A DNA stretch of 64,000 nt from Candidatus Kinetoplastibacterium desouzaii TCC079E (GCF_000340795.1 NC_020294.1:310001-374000), one strand, 5' to 3'. Counted from the first letter of the stretch, positions 8,102-17,114 are shown. Notes: generated by a model from the sequence alone, not told the origin. Numbers and translations are program-made.

Positions 8102-9610
8102 ATGGATTCAATTTTTATCCCTAAAATGGAAAAGAAGAATTTTAGAAAACCTCAACCTCTTCCATTTATTCCTTTTGCAAAAGCTGATAAAGCAGTTGAT
8201 TATTTAATAGAAATATATGATAGAAATACAGAATTTTTACGCTCTTCTTTTAAGAAAGAATTGTTTGACGGACAAGATCTTAATGTAAGAATCAGGGCCT
8301 ATTATCCAGCGATAAGAATTTCAGTATCTAATCATGACATGATAGATTCCAGATTTTCCTATGGTCATGTTGCAGAGCCTGGAGTTTATCAGACTACTAT
8401 TACAAGACCGAAGCTTTTTAAATCGTATTTAATAGATCAAATAAATCAATTAATTAAAAACCATAATGTTGAAATATGGATAGGTGAATCTGATTCTCCG
8501 ATTCCTATACACTTTGCTTTTACTGATTCTTCTAATGCCAATATTAAATTTCAAGAAGGTAGTATCACAAATAAATTACTTAGAGATATATTTGATGTTC
8601 CTGATTTATCAGTTACTGATGATGCTATAGTGAATGGCACATGGAAAGTAAAGAAAGAAGAATCAAAACCATTAGCCCCATTTACAGCAGCGCGAATAGA
8701 TTATTCATTACAAAGATTGCAGCATTACACAGCAACATCTCCAGAACATTTTCAGAATTATATTCTTTTTACAAATTATCAGTTTTATGTAGATGAATTT
8801 TGTGGAATGGCTAAAAAATTAGTAGATAGTGGTAGTGCTGGTTATACTGCATTAGTTGAGCCAGGAAATAAAATTATTACAAAAAATGATAATGATTTAA
8901 AAGACAATGGTTTCAAAATGCCTCAAATGCCAGCATATCATTTGGTGAGAGAAAATCATTCTGGTATAACTTTAGTAAATATAGGGGTAGGTCCATCAAA
9001 TGCAAAAACTATAACAGACCATATTGCTGTTTTAAGACCTCATGTTTGGCTTATGCTTGGTCATTGTGCAGGATTAAGAGATTCTCAACGTTTAGGAGAT
9101 TATGTCTTAGCTCATGGATATGTTAGAGATGACCACGTTCTTGATATAGATTTACCAATATGGGTTCCAGTTCCTGCTTTAGCTGAAGTGCAAGTTGCTT
9201 TAGAAAATGCTGTCGAAAAAGTTTCAGGTTTAAGTGGTTGGGAATTAAAACACATTATGCGAACAGGAACAGTTGTAACAATAGATAATCGTAATTGGGA
9301 ATTACACGATCAGACAGAATTGGTAAAACGTTTCTCTCAATCACGTGCTATTGCTTTAGATATGGAATCAGGGACAATAGCAGCCAATGGTTTTAGGTTC
9401 CGTGTTCCATATGGAACTTTACTATGTGTGTCAGATAAACCATTGCATGGTGAATTAAAATTACCAGGTATGGCTAATGATTTTTATAGAACGCAAGTTA
9501 ATAAACATTTAGAAATAGGTATTAAAGCATTAGAAATGCTTCGTGAAATGCCATCAGAGAGGTTACATTCTAGAAAATTAAGAACATTTATGGAAACAGC
9601 ATTCCAATAG
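8102..9610 (+). CDS. amn: AMP nucleosidase
   Basis: 502-residue AMP nucleosidase, which hydrolyses AMP to adenine and ribose 5-phosphate. The N-terminal third is the Amn-specific domain (FRSSFK.. RAYYPAIRIS, FSYGHVAEPGVYQTTITRP). The C-terminal half is nucleoside phosphorylase-like, with LVNIGVGPSNAKTITDHIAVLRPHVW, MLGHCAGLRDSQRLGDYVLAHGYVRDDHVLD and the ALDMESGTIAANGFRFRVPYGTLLCVSD block. It stands alone, divergent from gmk. In a reduced genome this enzyme could turn excess AMP into a transportable base; that role is inference. ATG at 8102 is used; GG-rich Shine-Dalgarno sequence is weak (ctaggtaaat). Confidence 0.95.
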   Translation: MDSIFIPKMEKKNFRKPQPLPFIPFAKADKAVDYLIEIYDRNTEFLRSSFKKELFDGQDLNVRIRAYYPAIRISVSNHDMIDSRFSYGHVAEPGVYQTTITRPKLFKSYLIDQINQLIKNHNVEIWIGESDSPIPIHFAFTDSSNANIKFQEGSITNKLLRDIFDVPDLSVTDDAIVNGTWKVKKEESKPLAPFTAARIDYSLQRLQHYTATSPEHFQNYILFTNYQFYVDEFCGMAKKLVDSGSAGYTALVEPGNKIITKNDNDLKDNGFKMPQMPAYHLVRENHSGITLVNIGVGPSNAKTITDHIAVLRPHVWLMLGHCAGLRDSQRLGDYVLAHGYVRDDHVLDIDLPIWVPVPALAEVQVALENAVEKVSGLSGWELKHIMRTGTVVTIDNRNWELHDQTELVKRFSQSRAIALDMESGTIAANGFRFRVPYGTLLCVSDKPLHGELKLPGMANDFYRTQVNKHLEIGIKALEMLREMPSERLHSRKLRTFMETAFQ

Positions 9611-9616
9611 ATTAAA

Positions 9617-9692
9617 TGGTGGAGCGGAGGAGGATCGAACTCCCGGCCTTCGCATTGCGAACGCGACGCTCTACCATTTGAGCTACCGCCCC
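9617..9692 (-). tRNA. tRNA-Ala (anticodon CGC), CCA encoded
   Basis: Read on the minus strand this folds as a complete cloverleaf. The acceptor stem GGGGCGG pairs with CCGCTCC and includes the G3-U70 wobble that defines alanine identity. The D-arm is GCTC-AAATGGTA-GAGC. The anticodon arm is TCGCG-TTCGCAA-TGCGA with U33 and anticodon CGC, then a five-base variable loop. The T-arm is GGGAG-TTCGATC-CTCCT. A73 is followed by an encoded CCA. It reads only GCG codons, which are rare in this A+T-rich sequence. It lies between convergent amn and xth. Confidence 0.95.
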
Positions 9693-9731
9693 ACTAAGAT
9701 ATGTAGTTAGTGATTTATTATATATATTAAA

Positions 9732-10511
9732 TTAATTAATTTCTAGATTTATTAATACTGGTGTATGGTCTGAAGGTTGTTTATTTTTTCTTGGGGTTTT
9801 GTCGATAAAACACGATTTGCATAAATTTACAATAGATTTTGACGCTAATATATGGTCTATTCTAAGGCCTTTATTTTTTATAAAACTTAAATTTCTATAG
9901 TCCCACCAGCTAAATAAGCTAGAAGGTTGTTTAAATTCTCTAAATAGGTCATATAATCCTATATTAATTAATTCTTTAAAAAAAGACCTCTCTTCGTCAG
10001 ATACAAGTATAGTATTTTTCCAAATATTTGGATCATGTACATCTGCATCTGTTGGTGCGATATTATAGTCACCTAAAAGAATTAAATTAGGATATTTTAA
10101 TAATTCTTCAACAAGAAATTCATTCAGTTTATTAAACCATTGTCTTTTATATATAAACTTGTTACTTTCTAATGATTGACCATTTGGGCAATATATGCAT
10201 ATGATTCTAATAGATATATTATTCTTTATTGTTATTGATATTACTCTCTTTTGTTCATTGTCGTAATCTTTTAGGCCATAAGAAACTTCCAATGCTTCAT
10301 ATTTACTTATTATAGCAACTCCATTATATGATTTTTGTCCATAGAAATAGGATTTATATCCTACTTCTTCAAATGCATCATAGGGGAATTTATCGTCTGG
10401 AGTTTTTGTTTCCTGTAAACATAATATATCAATATTATTGATTAACAACCAATTAATGATTTGAGGTAATCTAAGTCTTAATGAGTTTACGTTCCAGGTG
10501 GCTATATTCAT
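9732..10511 (-). CDS. xth: Exodeoxyribonuclease III (AP endonuclease)
   Basis: 259-residue member of the Xth/ExoA endonuclease-exonuclease-phosphatase family, which cuts DNA at abasic sites and trims 3' ends. Active-site blocks are TWNVNSLRLRLPQI (5-18, Asn7), CLQETKTPD (31-39, Glu34), GDYNIAPTDADVHDP (about 147-161), RIDHILAS (about 223) and SDHTPVLINL at the C-terminus with the catalytic Asp-His. It follows rpsT across a strong terminator (10532-10585), so it needs its own promoter in the short gap or read-through. Confidence 0.94.
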   Translation of the reverse strand: MNIATWNVNSLRLRLPQIINWLLINNIDILCLQETKTPDDKFPYDAFEEVGYKSYFYGQKSYNGVAIISKYEALEVSYGLKDYDNEQKRVISITIKNNISIRIICIYCPNGQSLESNKFIYKRQWFNKLNEFLVEELLKYPNLILLGDYNIAPTDADVHDPNIWKNTILVSDEERSFFKELINIGLYDLFREFKQPSSLFSWWDYRNLSFIKNKGLRIDHILASKSIVNLCKSCFIDKTPRKNKQPSDHTPVLINLEIN

Positions 10512-10531
10512 ATTTTTAGGAATTTTATAAT

Positions 10532-10585
10532 AAAAACAAACCTATAGAAAATTACTATTAATAGTATTTCTACAGGTTTGTTTTT
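10532..10585 (-). terminator. Rho-independent terminator of rpsT
   Basis: A 19-base inverted repeat (aaaaacaaacctatagaaa against tttctacaggtttgttttt, one mismatch) encloses a loop that itself contains a small palindrome (tactattaatagta). On the minus strand the right arm runs into TTTTTATT. The symmetric A and T tracts would also work on the plus strand. It sits between rpsT and xth. Confidence 0.85.
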
Positions 10586-10604
10586 ACTGATCTAGTATTT
10601 GTAA

Positions 10605-10865
10605 CTACATGTTTTTGATTGCGTTAGACAATCTACTTTTATGACGTGCAGCTTTATTTTTATGAATAATTCCTTTGTCAGCGATTCTATCTATAGTGCT
10701 AATAGTTTTTTGAAAAGTTTCTTTTGCTAAAACTTTATCTGTACTTTTAACAGCATGGATTACTTTTTTTATAGCAGTACGCAACATAGAGCGTAAGCTA
10801 GAATTATGTTTATTACGTTCCACAGATTGTCTAGAACGTTTGCGAGCTTGTGCTGTGTTTGCCAT
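10605..10865 (-). CDS. rpsT: 30S ribosomal protein S20
   Basis: 86-residue S20, a 16S rRNA binding protein of the small subunit body. Starts [21 protein letters not shown] with the conserved K/R-rich helix and ends [17 protein letters not shown]. Single-gene transcription unit: about 170 bases of spacer upstream and a strong terminator downstream. The spacer to murJ (10866-11033) is A+T-rich and shows no other gene. Confidence 0.98.
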   Translation of the reverse strand: MANTAQARKRSRQSVERNKHNSSLRSMLRTAIKKVIHAVKSTDKVLAKETFQKTISTIDRIADKGIIHKNKAARHKSRLSNAIKNM

Positions 10866-11033
10866 CTTAACCTAACTAAATAAAAATTATTTGATTGTAA
10901 ATTTTCTAAAAATTACTTTTATATCAAGATTCGTTATAAGATAATTATATTAATAATTATACCCATAATAATAGTACCAATACTAAGCTATAAAGTCTAT
11001 TCTAAACTATTTGTATTTGTGAGTATAGTTTTT

Positions 11034-12617
11034 CTATTTTATATAAGTAACTTTTATAAAATCTTTTAATCTCATACCGAATAAAAATAATAAAAAGGTA
11101 TATAATAACATACCTAATGATATTATAGCTATAAATAGAATGAATCTGAATATAAAATTTGTTTGTAATCCTATCCAATCTATTCTACTATCACAATAAT
11201 TAAATAATAAAGATATTACAAGTGATGCAGGTATTAATCTTAATAGAAAAACTCCCCATTTGTTTTCATAATAATTAAATACTTTAGTATTAATAAGTAT
11301 TATCAGCATAATAATAGAATTAACTAAAGCTCCTATACTAAGACTTAGAGCTAGACCTACATGTTTATATATTGGCACGGTTATTAAATTTAGAATTTGT
11401 GATATTAAGAGTACAAATAAAGATATTTTTGCTGGTGTTAGTGTATTTTGTGTAGAGTAAAAGGCAGAAGACAACAACTTAGAAGACATCATGCCTACTA
11501 AACCTATTGAATAAGCCATGACAGCATATTTTGTTTTGTGGACATCTATTTCATTAAATTGACCATAATGAAATAGTGTTGTTACTAAACCAGTTGGTAA
11601 TGTTGCCATGCAAATAGCCGAAGGAACAGCAAATATGATTACTATTTTTAATCCATTATTTAGTAATTTATTATATTGTATGTAATTTTTATTAGAAAAT
11701 GATTTTGAGAGCTCAGGTAACATTACAGTACTTAATGCCATTCCTAATAAAGATATCGGAAGTTCTGTAATTCTATCTGAAAATGCTAACCATGTTAAAC
11801 TTCCATTTTCTAACCATGTTGCAATATTAGTATTAATTAAAATTGATATTTGTGAAGCAGACATTCCTATTATCGCAGGTATCATTTTTGTTATTGTTTT
11901 TTTTACATTTATATCATTCCAGGCAACAATAAAATTTGTAGATAATTTAGGTGCTAGTCCAATCTTTATAATAGCTACCCATTGTATAGATAATTGTATA
12001 ATTCCACCAGTTATTACTCCTATTGATAAAGCAAAAATAGGTTTTTCTAGATATTGAGAAAATAGTACACATGAAATAATCATTGAAATATTTAGAATTG
12101 CGGGAGTAAATGCTGGTATAGAAAATATTTTCCATGTATTTAATATATTAGAGGCAAGTGATGTAAAAGAGATTAATATTACATAAGGAAACATTATTCT
12201 TGTCATGGTTACGGTATATGCAAACTGTTTTGAATTCTTTGTTTGGTCGCATATTCCACTAGCTATTGTTTTTATTATTAATGGAGATGTAATAATACCT
12301 ATAGTTGTTATTATTATTACACTTACTAGCAATATTATAGTGATCTTATTTATTAAGTCTTTTGTAGCTGTGTATTTAATAGAGTCTTTATTACGTACAC
12401 TATTTATTATAGGGATGAATGCTTGAGAAAATGCTCCTTCAGCAAATATTTTTCTTAATGCATTGGGCACTCTAAAAGCAATCCAAAAAGAATCGCTGAT
12501 GTAGTTAGCGCCTATCGTTCTGGCTATAAAAATATCACGTGCTAAACCAGTAATTTTAGACAGTAAAGTAAAAAAACTTACGGTTAGTATAGAATATAAT
12601 ATCCCTTTTTTCCTCAT
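11034..12617 (-). CDS. murJ: Lipid II flippase MurJ
   Basis: 527-residue MATE/MVF-family membrane protein that flips lipid II across the inner membrane for peptidoglycan synthesis. N-terminal GLARDIFIARTIGANYISDSFWIAFRVPNALRKIFAEGAFSQAFIPI contains the family-defining Arg/Asp and FRIPNxLR..AEGA.. blocks. About 14 hydrophobic segments follow. Its retention implies that a cell wall, perhaps thin, is still made. The murJ-rpsT neighbourhood is common in beta-proteobacteria. Confidence 0.95.
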   Translation of the reverse strand: MRKKGILYSILTVSFFTLLSKITGLARDIFIARTIGANYISDSFWIAFRVPNALRKIFAEGAFSQAFIPIINSVRNKDSIKYTATKDLINKITIILLVSVIIITTIGIITSPLIIKTIASGICDQTKNSKQFAYTVTMTRIMFPYVILISFTSLASNILNTWKIFSIPAFTPAILNISMIISCVLFSQYLEKPIFALSIGVITGGIIQLSIQWVAIIKIGLAPKLSTNFIVAWNDINVKKTITKMIPAIIGMSASQISILINTNIATWLENGSLTWLAFSDRITELPISLLGMALSTVMLPELSKSFSNKNYIQYNKLLNNGLKIVIIFAVPSAICMATLPTGLVTTLFHYGQFNEIDVHKTKYAVMAYSIGLVGMMSSKLLSSAFYSTQNTLTPAKISLFVLLISQILNLITVPIYKHVGLALSLSIGALVNSIIMLIILINTKVFNYYENKWGVFLLRLIPASLVISLLFNYCDSRIDWIGLQTNFIFRFILFIAIISLGMLLYTFLLFLFGMRLKDFIKVTYIK

Positions 12618-12651
12618 AATTTTTTACAATTTTATATTAATTGCTTTTATG

Positions 12652-12685
12652 ACCAATGGTGTGAAAAAGATCACATACCATTGGT
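12652..12685. repeat. Inverted repeat between adk and murJ
   Basis: accaatggt-gtga and tcac-at-accattggt form a 9 plus 4 base-pair stem with a two-base bulge and an A-rich six-base loop. It lies just 3' of adk on the minus strand but has no U-tract (the minus-strand tail begins CATAAAAG). It could end adk transcripts Rho-dependently or protect their 3' end. This is inference. Confidence 0.45.
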
Positions 12686-12697
12686 TGCTTCTTGATT

Positions 12698-13354
12698 CTA
12701 GTTTTTCATAGATTCTAAAATCTTTTCTTTAATTTCTTCTACAGATCCCAATCCTAATACTTTTCTATATTTTGGGGCAATTGACGGCTCTTGTTTTGAC
12801 CAATAATAGTAATAGTCAACTAAAGGTTTAGTTTGTTCTTTGTATATTTTCAAACGTTTACGCACTGTTTCTTCATGATCATCCTCTCGTTGAATTAAGG
12901 TTTCTCCTGTTACATCATCTATATTCTCAATCTTAGGAGGGTTGAATTTAATATGATAACTACGTCCACTAGCAATATGTATTCGTCTACCACTCATTCT
13001 TTCTATAATGTTTTTTTCTGGAACATCTATTTCTATAATAAAATCAAGATGTATATTAGCATTTTTTAGAGCATCTGCTTGAGGTATTGTTCTAGGAAAA
13101 CCATCAAGTAAATATCCATTCTGGCAATCTTTATAACCTAATCTAGCATTTACCAATTTAAGTATTATATCATCAGGTACCAATTTGCCATGATCCATTA
13201 TTTCTTTTACTGCTGAGCCTAAAGATGTTCCTTCTCTTATGGCGGTTCTTAGCATATCACCAGTTGAAATTTGAGGTATATTGAAATATTTAGTCAATAA
13301 TGATGCTTGGGTGCCTTTGCCGGCTCCTGGAGGTCCGAGCAATATTAGACGCAT
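12698..13354 (-). CDS. adk: Adenylate kinase
   Basis: 218-residue long-form adenylate kinase (AMP + ATP to 2 ADP). The P-loop is [10 protein letters not shown] (7-16). [21 protein letters not shown] and the LID segment [20 protein letters not shown] are present. The LID lacks the four zinc-binding Cys, as usual in proteobacteria. It is 20 bases downstream of the kdsB relic; in beta-proteobacteria the order lpxK-kdsB-adk is conserved. Confidence 0.97.
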   Translation of the reverse strand: MRLILLGPPGAGKGTQASLLTKYFNIPQISTGDMLRTAIREGTSLGSAVKEIMDHGKLVPDDIILKLVNARLGYKDCQNGYLLDGFPRTIPQADALKNANIHLDFIIEIDVPEKNIIERMSGRRIHIASGRSYHIKFNPPKIENIDDVTGETLIQREDDHEETVRKRLKIYKEQTKPLVDYYYYWSKQEPSIAPKYRKVLGLGSVEEIKEKILESMKN

Positions 13355-13374
13355 GAGTACTCCTAAGGAAAATA

Positions 13375-14004
13375 TTAATATTGAAAGTTTTTATTAAAAA
13401 AGATACGTACAAGATACGAGATATTTATCATATTAATTCCAAATAACTTTTTTATTTTTTGAATGCCGTTTAATATACTTGATCCTATAGAAAGTATTTT
13501 GTTGCTAAAGATAATTTTTATATTATAAGCTTTCTTTAAAGATTTCTTGGAATCCAAATTATTAAATTTTAATTTTGGAAATTTTTGTAAACTCGATGAA
13601 TGATCTACAACTATATTTTTGTAAAAATAATTAATTAATTTATTTTTCAAGTCGTATTGTTTTTTTATTTTTAAACAATATGGTATTTTGTTATTTAATA
13701 AATTAAGAATATTTATAATATTATTTATTAGTTCTTCTTTGTTTGTAAACGTAGATGTTTCATAGTTATTAGAGTATTTGTTAAGTGATAATATCAATGT
13801 TTGATAATCATTATTATAAGCTGTAAATATTTCTCTACTGTTATTTTTTACAAGATGTGATATTTTACATATCAAGAGAGGTGTCCTTTTTACTGCTTTC
13901 ATTATCATTTGTGATTTAATAATATTTGTTAACGGTTCTTCAGATGAATTAATTGAGAATAATTTAGATAGAATTATAATAACAAAACTCACTTTTTTTT
14001 TCAA
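13375..14004 (-). pseudogene. kdsB: Degenerate kdsB (CMP-KDO synthetase) relic, frame still open
   Basis: A 209-codon open frame sits exactly where kdsB lies in relatives (lpxK-kdsB-adk). The N-terminal 90 residues can be aligned with KdsB from memory. VSFVIIILSKLFSINSSEEP resembles (M)SFVVVIPARxxSTRLPGKP, LTNIIKSQMIMKAVKRT resembles LxDIxGKPMIxHVxERA, and REIFTAYNNDYQTLILS resembles RVIVATDxxxIxxAVx. The nucleotide-binding Arg/Lys and the metal-binding VQGDEP motif are gone (IKKQY at that place). The rest is a Lys/Asn/Ile-rich run. Length is about 40 residues below the family norm. Either a gene decaying without a frameshift yet or a protein with a changed role. No other match recognised. 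Confidence 0.6.
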
Positions 14005-14319
14005 TAAATTTATATTATTTATATATTACTTTTAAAAAATTTAGCTTTTTATGAATGGTTTTCATATAAGTTTTATTTGTAATATGCATTTTATTAAATT
14101 GAGTTTGTACGTTAGTTATTTCTTACAGTTCTAATAATTTAATTTATTATTGATACCATAAAGCACTGGAAGTGCATCTAATTATTCTAATTTTTTTATA
14201 AAATTATTATTTATCTAATATTTTCTATAAATAAATGCTGGAATAATAATTTTTCCATAAATATAATAGCTATATTATATATAATTAAATGCATTATTAA
14301 CATCTCTTTTGAATTTAAC
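14005..14319. other. 315-base spacer between lpxK and the kdsB relic
   Basis: Very A+T-rich, stop codons in all frames. In beta-proteobacteria a short Trm112-like gene usually lies here. A minus-strand stretch near 14111-14180 reads LDALPVLYGINNKLN between stops, faintly like the DGIPVMLxxEA block of that family. That is too short to call a relic. No RNA gene or terminator seen. Confidence 0.5.
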
Positions 14320-15363
14320 TTATATGTTATTATGAAATTTGCTTATGAAGTCAGATAAATAATAATAAAACACATCATTTGATATTTGAGCTTCAACTTT
14401 TATTTCCCATAATCTTGAATCTTCAATCCCAGCATATTTTATAGCATCTTTTGATGTCATTAATATGATATCCGCAAATATTTGTGAAAAATTAGACTTT
14501 TCTATTTTGCTATGGTCATTCAGTTTTATATACGAACTAGGGTAGATATTATGTTGATTTAATGTTTCCATAAATCGTTCGTGGTTTCCTATTCCAGCTA
14601 TAGCTACAATTTTTTTAAATTTATTGTTGTTTGCAAAATATTTTAAAGGTTTAACTATTTGGGGGTTTGTAAGATTATAGGCATTAGATGGTTTCAAAAA
14701 CATATTTAGTTCAAAAGGTTTTTTGTTGTTTATGTTTATTGATTTATTATAAATATAATGTGGTACATTATTAATAATAGCATGAACAGTATTTAATCTA
14801 TTTAACGTTTCTCTTAATGGCCCAGATGGAATAACTCTGCCGTTACCATATTTCCTATCATCTTGTACTATTATTTCAAAATCTCTTTCTAGAGCTATAT
14901 GTTGCAAACCATCATCACATATTAGTACGTTTAGTGTATTGTCATAAAGCATCAAAGCTTTAGCTGCTTTTATTCTATTAGGATGAACAGAAATAGGAAC
15001 ACCAGTTTCTCTATTTATTAAAGCTGGTTCATCTCCAAAGATTTTTGCCGAAACTTTATTGTGTTCTACAATGGCATCTTTTCCTATTTTCACTCCATAT
15101 CCTCTACTAATTACTCCAGGTTTCCATCCTAATGATTTTAGTTTATTGACAATTGATATTACTAGAGGAGTTTTACCTGTTCCTCCTATATATATATTTC
15201 CGACGATTATAGTTGGAATATTTGGTCTATATTTTTTTATAATTCCGTAATCATAGATCTTCTTTTTTATGAAATTTGTGGTGATTACTATATATGAAAA
15301 TGGATACAGGATATTACTTAAAAGACCTTTCTTATTCCATTGATTTTGTATGAAATATTTCAT
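14320..15363 (-). CDS. lpxK: Tetraacyldisaccharide 4'-kinase (lipid A synthesis)
   Basis: 347-residue LpxK, which adds the 4' phosphate to the lipid A disaccharide at the inner membrane. An N-terminal hydrophobic segment (about 17-35) is followed by the P-loop IIVGNIYIGGTGKTPLV (52-68), ISRGYG (85-90), IFGDEPALI and LICDDGLQHIALERD (147-161). RVIPSGPLRE follows. First gene of the leftward lpxK-kdsB relic-adk block. It works on the product of lpxB (62572), so lipid A is still finished even though kdsB is decayed. Confidence 0.95.
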   Translation of the reverse strand: MKYFIQNQWNKKGLLSNILYPFSYIVITTNFIKKKIYDYGIIKKYRPNIPTIIVGNIYIGGTGKTPLVISIVNKLKSLGWKPGVISRGYGVKIGKDAIVEHNKVSAKIFGDEPALINRETGVPISVHPNRIKAAKALMLYDNTLNVLICDDGLQHIALERDFEIIVQDDRKYGNGRVIPSGPLRETLNRLNTVHAIINNVPHYIYNKSININNKKPFELNMFLKPSNAYNLTNPQIVKPLKYFANNNKFKKIVAIAGIGNHERFMETLNQHNIYPSSYIKLNDHSKIEKSNFSQIFADIILMTSKDAIKYAGIEDSRLWEIKVEAQISNDVFYYYLSDFISKFHNNI

Positions 15364-15709
15364 TGTAGCAACATTAATATTATTTAAACATATTATATTA
15401 CTAATTCTATATTAGTGTGTTTTATATTGGTGTATTGTTTATAGAAGTAATTTTGTATATGTATAAAATTTATATCCACAGAAATTGTGGATAATTCTGT
15501 GTGTAACTTTTGAGATTGATGATGATGATTGGTCTAATAGTAGATTGTATAATCTTTATACATATTCACGTGGATTTATGTTAAAGATTATATTTATCAG
15601 TATGTTGCTACGATTAATGTTGTTTTAATCTCTTTTAATGAAGAAATTCTTCTTAAAATAATTGATTTATATATGTTTTGTTGTCTTGTGGATATTTGCG
15701 TGTTTAGAT
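15364..15709. other. Divergent lpxK/xseA spacer
   Basis: 346 bases between the divergent lpxK and xseA starts, without a coding frame of note apart from a 16-codon in-frame extension upstream of xseA that begins with TTG. It must carry both promoters. It holds a cluster of DnaA-box-like 9-mers, described separately. No RNA gene seen. Confidence 0.6.
15472..15695. promoter_or_regulatory. Cluster of DnaA-box-like sites
   Basis: Compared with the consensus TTATNCACA: ATATCCACA at 15472-15480 (plus, one mismatch), TTATCCACA at 15486-15494 (minus, perfect), TTACACACA at 15498-15506 (minus, one mismatch) and ATATCCACA at 15687-15695 (minus, one mismatch). The first three fall in 35 bases, the first two as an inverted pair (tccacagaaattgtgga). 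The surrounding sequence is A+T-rich. It could be an origin segment, a DnaA-regulated promoter or chance. Confidence 0.4.
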
Positions 15710-17071
15710 ATGAAAAATTCTTTTTTTGAATTCGATTCTTCTGTTAAAGAAATTTGGACTGTTGCTGATTTAAATAGATTTATTGGAAGTTTATTAGATA
15801 GAGAAGTTTCTTATGTGCTTGTAAAAGGTGAAATATCTAATTTTATTATAGCTACATCAGGTCATTGGTATTTCACATTAAAAGATAGTCATGCTTCTGT
15901 AAAGGTTGTAATGTTTAAAGGACAAACTTCTTCTATAGGTTTTATTCCTAAAGATGGAGATAAAGTTGAGCTTTACGCAAAAGCATCATTGTATATACCT
16001 AGAGGAGATTATCAATTACAAGCTAGTAGAATGAGAATTTCAGGTGTTGGAAATTTGCATGAAATATATTTATTGATAAAAAAACGTTTATTTGAAGAGG
16101 GATTATTCGATTCATGTCGTAAACGTTCAGTTAACAAAAATCCTAGTGCTATTGGAGTAATAACATCATTAAAAGCAGCGGCTTTAAATGATGTTATTTC
16201 TTCTTTTAAGAGAAGAGCTCCATATGTTAATTTAATTATATATCCATCACCTGTGCAGGGTGAAGATGCTCCTATTAAACTTATAGAACAATTAAATATA
16301 GCTAATAGAAGAAAAGAAGTTGATACTATATTAATAGTTAGAGGTGGTGGCAGTTTAGAAGATCTTTGGGCATTTAATGATGAGTATTTAGCTAGAGCAA
16401 TTGGTAATAGTAAGATACCTATAATAAGCGGTGTAGGCCATGATATAGATTTTACAATAGTAGATTTTGTTGCTGACTTACGAGCTCCAACGCCAACTGC
16501 TGCTGCTGAACTAGCAAGCAATTCTCAGTTAGATATGTTGAATATTTTGCAATTATATTGTAATCGCATGCATAAAGTTCAAATGAAGACTATTCAAACG
16601 TATCAACAAAGACTAGATAAATTATCATTTCGTATTTCATCTCCATTAAATACATTATATAGCAAGAAAGATAAGGTTTTGTATCTTTTTAAATTATTAT
16701 TATCCTTTGTTAAGGAATCACAGTCTAGTTCTTTGCAAAGAGTAAATTTATTAAAAAAATCTTTAATATATAAACTACCTAATATTAGTTATTATGATGA
16801 TCTTGTGAGATCTTTATATTCTAGATTACAAAGATCTAGTAAATTATTAGTTGTTTCTAAAGATAGTTATCTATCTTCTTTGGTTTCTAGGTTAAATTTG
16901 CTAAATCACGATAATATATTATTAAGAGGTTATGCTTTAGTTGTAGATAAAGATGGTAAAATAGTAAAAAGTTCTGAGGCTTTAACTAATAGACAGGAGC
17001 TTGAGATTCAATTCTATGAAGATAAATTAGATGTTTTAGTAAATTTCAAAGACAAAAACACAAGTCAATGA
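15710..17071 (+). CDS. xseA: Exodeoxyribonuclease VII large subunit
   Basis: 453-residue XseA, the catalytic subunit of single-strand exonuclease VII. An N-terminal OB-fold (WTVADLNRFIGSLLD.. YVLVKGEISNF, HWYFTLKDSHASVKVVMF) precedes the catalytic region with GVITSLKAAALNDVISSFKRRAP, PVQGEDAP, IIVRGGGSLEDLWAFNDE-like and ISGVGHDIDFTIVDFVADLRAPTPTAAAE. A coiled coil and C-terminal domain ending RGYALVVDKDGKIV follow. I chose the ATG at 15710; a TTG at 15662 would add a 16-residue hydrophobic stretch not seen in the family. xseB is not adjacent. Confidence 0.95.
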   Translation: MKNSFFEFDSSVKEIWTVADLNRFIGSLLDREVSYVLVKGEISNFIIATSGHWYFTLKDSHASVKVVMFKGQTSSIGFIPKDGDKVELYAKASLYIPRGDYQLQASRMRISGVGNLHEIYLLIKKRLFEEGLFDSCRKRSVNKNPSAIGVITSLKAAALNDVISSFKRRAPYVNLIIYPSPVQGEDAPIKLIEQLNIANRRKEVDTILIVRGGGSLEDLWAFNDEYLARAIGNSKIPIISGVGHDIDFTIVDFVADLRAPTPTAAAELASNSQLDMLNILQLYCNRMHKVQMKTIQTYQQRLDKLSFRISSPLNTLYSKKDKVLYLFKLLLSFVKESQSSSLQRVNLLKKSLIYKLPNISYYDDLVRSLYSRLQRSSKLLVVSKDSYLSSLVSRLNLLNHDNILLRGYALVVDKDGKIVKSSEALTNRQELEIQFYEDKLDVLVNFKDKNTSQ

Positions 17072-17114
17072 TATTTTTATTTTTAAATTTATATAGTTAG
17101 GAGTTTTATAATAT

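Noticed and set aside
10985-11033. Small hairpin (aaactat/atagttt) with a T-run after murJ
   Set aside because: The T-run is on the plus strand whereas murJ is on the minus strand, and no plus-strand transcript is expected there.
14111-14180. Trm112-like gene remnant between lpxK and the kdsB relic
   Set aside because: One short stretch (LDALPVLYGINN) recalls the family, but stops flank it on both sides and the match is too short to separate from chance.
16012-16521. 169-codon open frame on the minus strand within xseA
   Set aside because: It is antisense to the conserved catalytic region of XseA, has no Shine-Dalgarno and no recognisable family; a shadow of a well-supported gene.
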